Shown here in pieces: positions 6,009-6,965 of a stretch of DNA of 6,965 bases. The DNA is from Verrucomicrobiota bacterium (GTDB lineage Bacteria; Verrucomicrobiota; Verrucomicrobiia; Limisphaerales; UBA1096). Position 1 is the stretch's first letter, and every line of letters begins with the position of its first letter. The notes below the pieces were generated by a model. The model was not told the origin of the DNA. It saw only the letters and a list, made by a program, of their open reading frames with translations, and searched no databases. The DNA lies in assembly GCA_015658765.1 (NCBI GenBank), contig DQOE01000067.1:1-6965 (forward strand). Reading direction: 5' to 3'. Made by a program: the position numbers and the translations under genes.

Positions 6009-6554
6009 ATGAAAAAACTGCTCGTTACAACCTTCGCAACCGCGCTGCTGACCGGGTGCGGCGCGCAGCCCGCCCAGGAGTCGGCCAGCAAAACGCCGGT
6101 GAAACCCCGCGAACCCGTCACCCTAGCGCCAGCGCAACCGGTGCCGGAGGCAACACCCTCAAAACCCACCGCCCAGGCACCGGCACGGCCAGTGCCGGAG
6201 GTTAAACCTGTTGAACCTGTCGCCAAAAAAAACAAGCCGGCTGAATGGAAAGCGGCAACAGGGGAAAATTGGGACGCGGCAACACGCGGTAACACCAAAC
6301 TAATCAAACGACTTCTGGCGGATGGAATGGATGTCGATGTAACAGACAAGGGGGGGCTGACTGCCTTGTATCGTGCTGCACACAATGATCAAAAAGAAAC
6401 CGTGTCATTACTTCTGAGCAACGGAGCCAATGTCAACATTAGGGACAAGTTTGGCAACACACCTCTGGATGTCACACTGAATGACAACATCGCCGAACTC
6501 CTCCGCAAACACGGCGGCAAAACGGGTCAAGAATTGAAAGCCGAGGGCAATTAA
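6009..6554 (+). CDS. Ankyrin-repeat lipoprotein with proline-rich stalk
   Basis: This 181-residue protein opens with a lipoprotein signal peptide: MKKLLVTTFATA, then lipobox L14-T15-G16-C17. Lipidation at Cys17 is expected, with anchoring in the inner or outer membrane. Residues 18-78 are a proline/alanine/valine-rich linker containing an imperfect duplication (PAQPVPEATP and PARPVPEVKP), which probably acts as a flexible stalk. Residues 86-170 carry about three ankyrin units: a degenerate first unit (WDAATRGNTKLIKRLLADGMDVDV), a clear second (GGLTALYRAAHNDQKETVSL, then LLSNGANVN), and a capping third (GNTPLDVTLNDNIAELLRKHGG). The tail KTGQELKAEGN resembles a C-terminal ending I recall from other verrucomicrobial and planctomycete ankyrin proteins, but I cannot check this. 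Ankyrin repeats bind proteins; the partner is unknown. It lies 59 bases after the oxidoreductase gene, with no Shine-Dalgarno sequence and no sign of functional linkage. Confidence 0.9.
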   Translation: MKKLLVTTFATALLTGCGAQPAQESASKTPVKPREPVTLAPAQPVPEATPSKPTAQAPARPVPEVKPVEPVAKKNKPAEWKAATGENWDAATRGNTKLIKRLLADGMDVDVTDKGGLTALYRAAHNDQKETVSLLLSNGANVNIRDKFGNTPLDVTLNDNIAELLRKHGGKTGQELKAEGN

Positions 6555-6627
6555 GCCAGAGATGCCCGGCGGAATTGCCGCTTGGCCAGTTTGCGGTTTA
6601 CAAAAACAGGCCGTGCGTTAGCCTCCG

Positions 6628-6658
6628 GCCACGTGGCGGCCCTTGGCCAAGCGCTTGG
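6628..6658. repeat. Cluster of three palindromes upstream of rsfS
   Basis: Within 31 bases lie GCCACGTGGC (6628-6637), CTTGGCCAAG (6642-6651) and CCAAGCGCTTGG (6647-6658), each a perfect palindrome, with the last two overlapping. The cluster ends 18 bases before the rsfS ATG in a 122-bp spacer that otherwise shows no gene. It could be an operator for rsfS, part of a hairpin, or a by-product of the octamer that recurs across the window. Confidence 0.45.
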
Positions 6659-6676
6659 TTCCGCCACCCCGCGTTT

Positions 6677-6965
6677 ATGGAATCCAAAGAGCTCGCTCTC
6701 ACATGCGCCCGGCTTGCCGACAACAAGAAAGCCGAGAACATCACCCTGCTGGATCTCCGGGAACTCTCCTCTGTGGCCGACTACTTTGTCATCGTCACCG
6801 GTGCCAACGAGCCGCACTTGCGTGCAATCGTCGATGAGATCACCGAGAGTTTGAAGGAGAAACACAACGTCCGACCCTTCTCCACCGAGGGCGCGCGGGC
6901 GACCCCTTGGGTCGTGCTCGATTATTTCGATGTCCTCGTCCACGTGATGAACGACGAATTCCGAA
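6677..6965 (+). CDS. rsfS: Ribosomal silencing factor RsfS (Iojap family), 3' end missing
   Basis: The ATG at 6677 opens a frame that runs to the window edge, giving 96 residues of a protein usually about 105-130 long, so only the C-terminus is lost. Family features are clear: an N-terminal helix with KKAENITLLDLRELSSVADYF, then VIVTGANEPHLRAI, then the strand pair WVVLDYFDVLVHVMNDEFR. RsfS binds ribosomal protein uL14 (RplN) on the large subunit and blocks subunit joining when nutrients are short, acting in the cytoplasm. In many bacteria rsfS follows nadD; here the upstream gene is the ankyrin lipoprotein, 122 bases away, so it probably has its own promoter. No -35/-10 pair or Shine-Dalgarno sequence stands out. 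Palindromes lie just upstream of the start. Confidence 0.92.
   Translation, partial: MESKELALTCARLADNKKAENITLLDLRELSSVADYFVIVTGANEPHLRAIVDEITESLKEKHNVRPFSTEGARATPWVVLDYFDVLVHVMNDEFR

Noticed and set aside
1..6965. CRISPR array, tRNA or rRNA gene, integrase or transposase
   Set aside because: No regularly spaced repeats, cloverleaf, rRNA-like segment or recombinase motif was seen on either strand.

Overview
The window reads as ordinary chromosomal DNA from a member of the PVC superphylum, most likely Verrucomicrobiota, with Planctomycetota second. The evidence is the paired PSCyt1/DUF1549/DUF1553 and DUF1501 genes, which are a hallmark of that group. A proline-rich ankyrin lipoprotein, PhyH and Gfo/Idh/MocA enzymes, G+C-rich coding DNA and an almost complete absence of Shine-Dalgarno sequences fit with this. 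No rRNA, tRNA, CRISPR array, transposase or prophage gene was seen.

Layout. Minus strand, 1-3146: a two-gene operon. A secreted c-type cytochrome-like PSCyt1/DUF1549/DUF1553 protein comes first. One base after its stop codon begins a Tat-exported DUF1501 protein, which is cut by the left window edge. Positions 3147-3382 form a divergent intergenic region with several dyads and a good sigma70-like promoter on the plus strand. Plus strand, 3383-3802: a small, very basic protein of unknown function. It carries a 22-residue tandem repeat (core TWRQ..NPLNWF..KT) and a doubtful TTG start that may reflect a one-base frameshift. Positions 3933-5949 hold a PhyH-family Fe(II)/2-oxoglutarate dioxygenase followed by a Gfo/Idh/MocA oxidoreductase. 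The gap between these two genes is almost entirely filled by an AT-rich inverted repeat. Positions 6009-6554 encode an ankyrin-repeat lipoprotein. From 6677 to the right edge lies the start of rsfS (ribosomal silencing factor, Iojap family), preceded by a cluster of overlapping palindromes.

How the genes may work together. The minus-strand pair is a recurrent but biochemically uncharacterised PVC export module. The dioxygenase and oxidoreductase may be two steps in catabolism of a small metabolite, but the sequence does not give the substrate. The ankyrin lipoprotein and rsfS look like separate housekeeping or accessory units. The features most worth a second look are the small repeat protein with its possible frameshift, the AT-rich inverted repeat, and the strongly over-represented octamer GCCAAGCG/CGCTTGGC. 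I found no strong evidence for a new multi-gene defence or mobile system.
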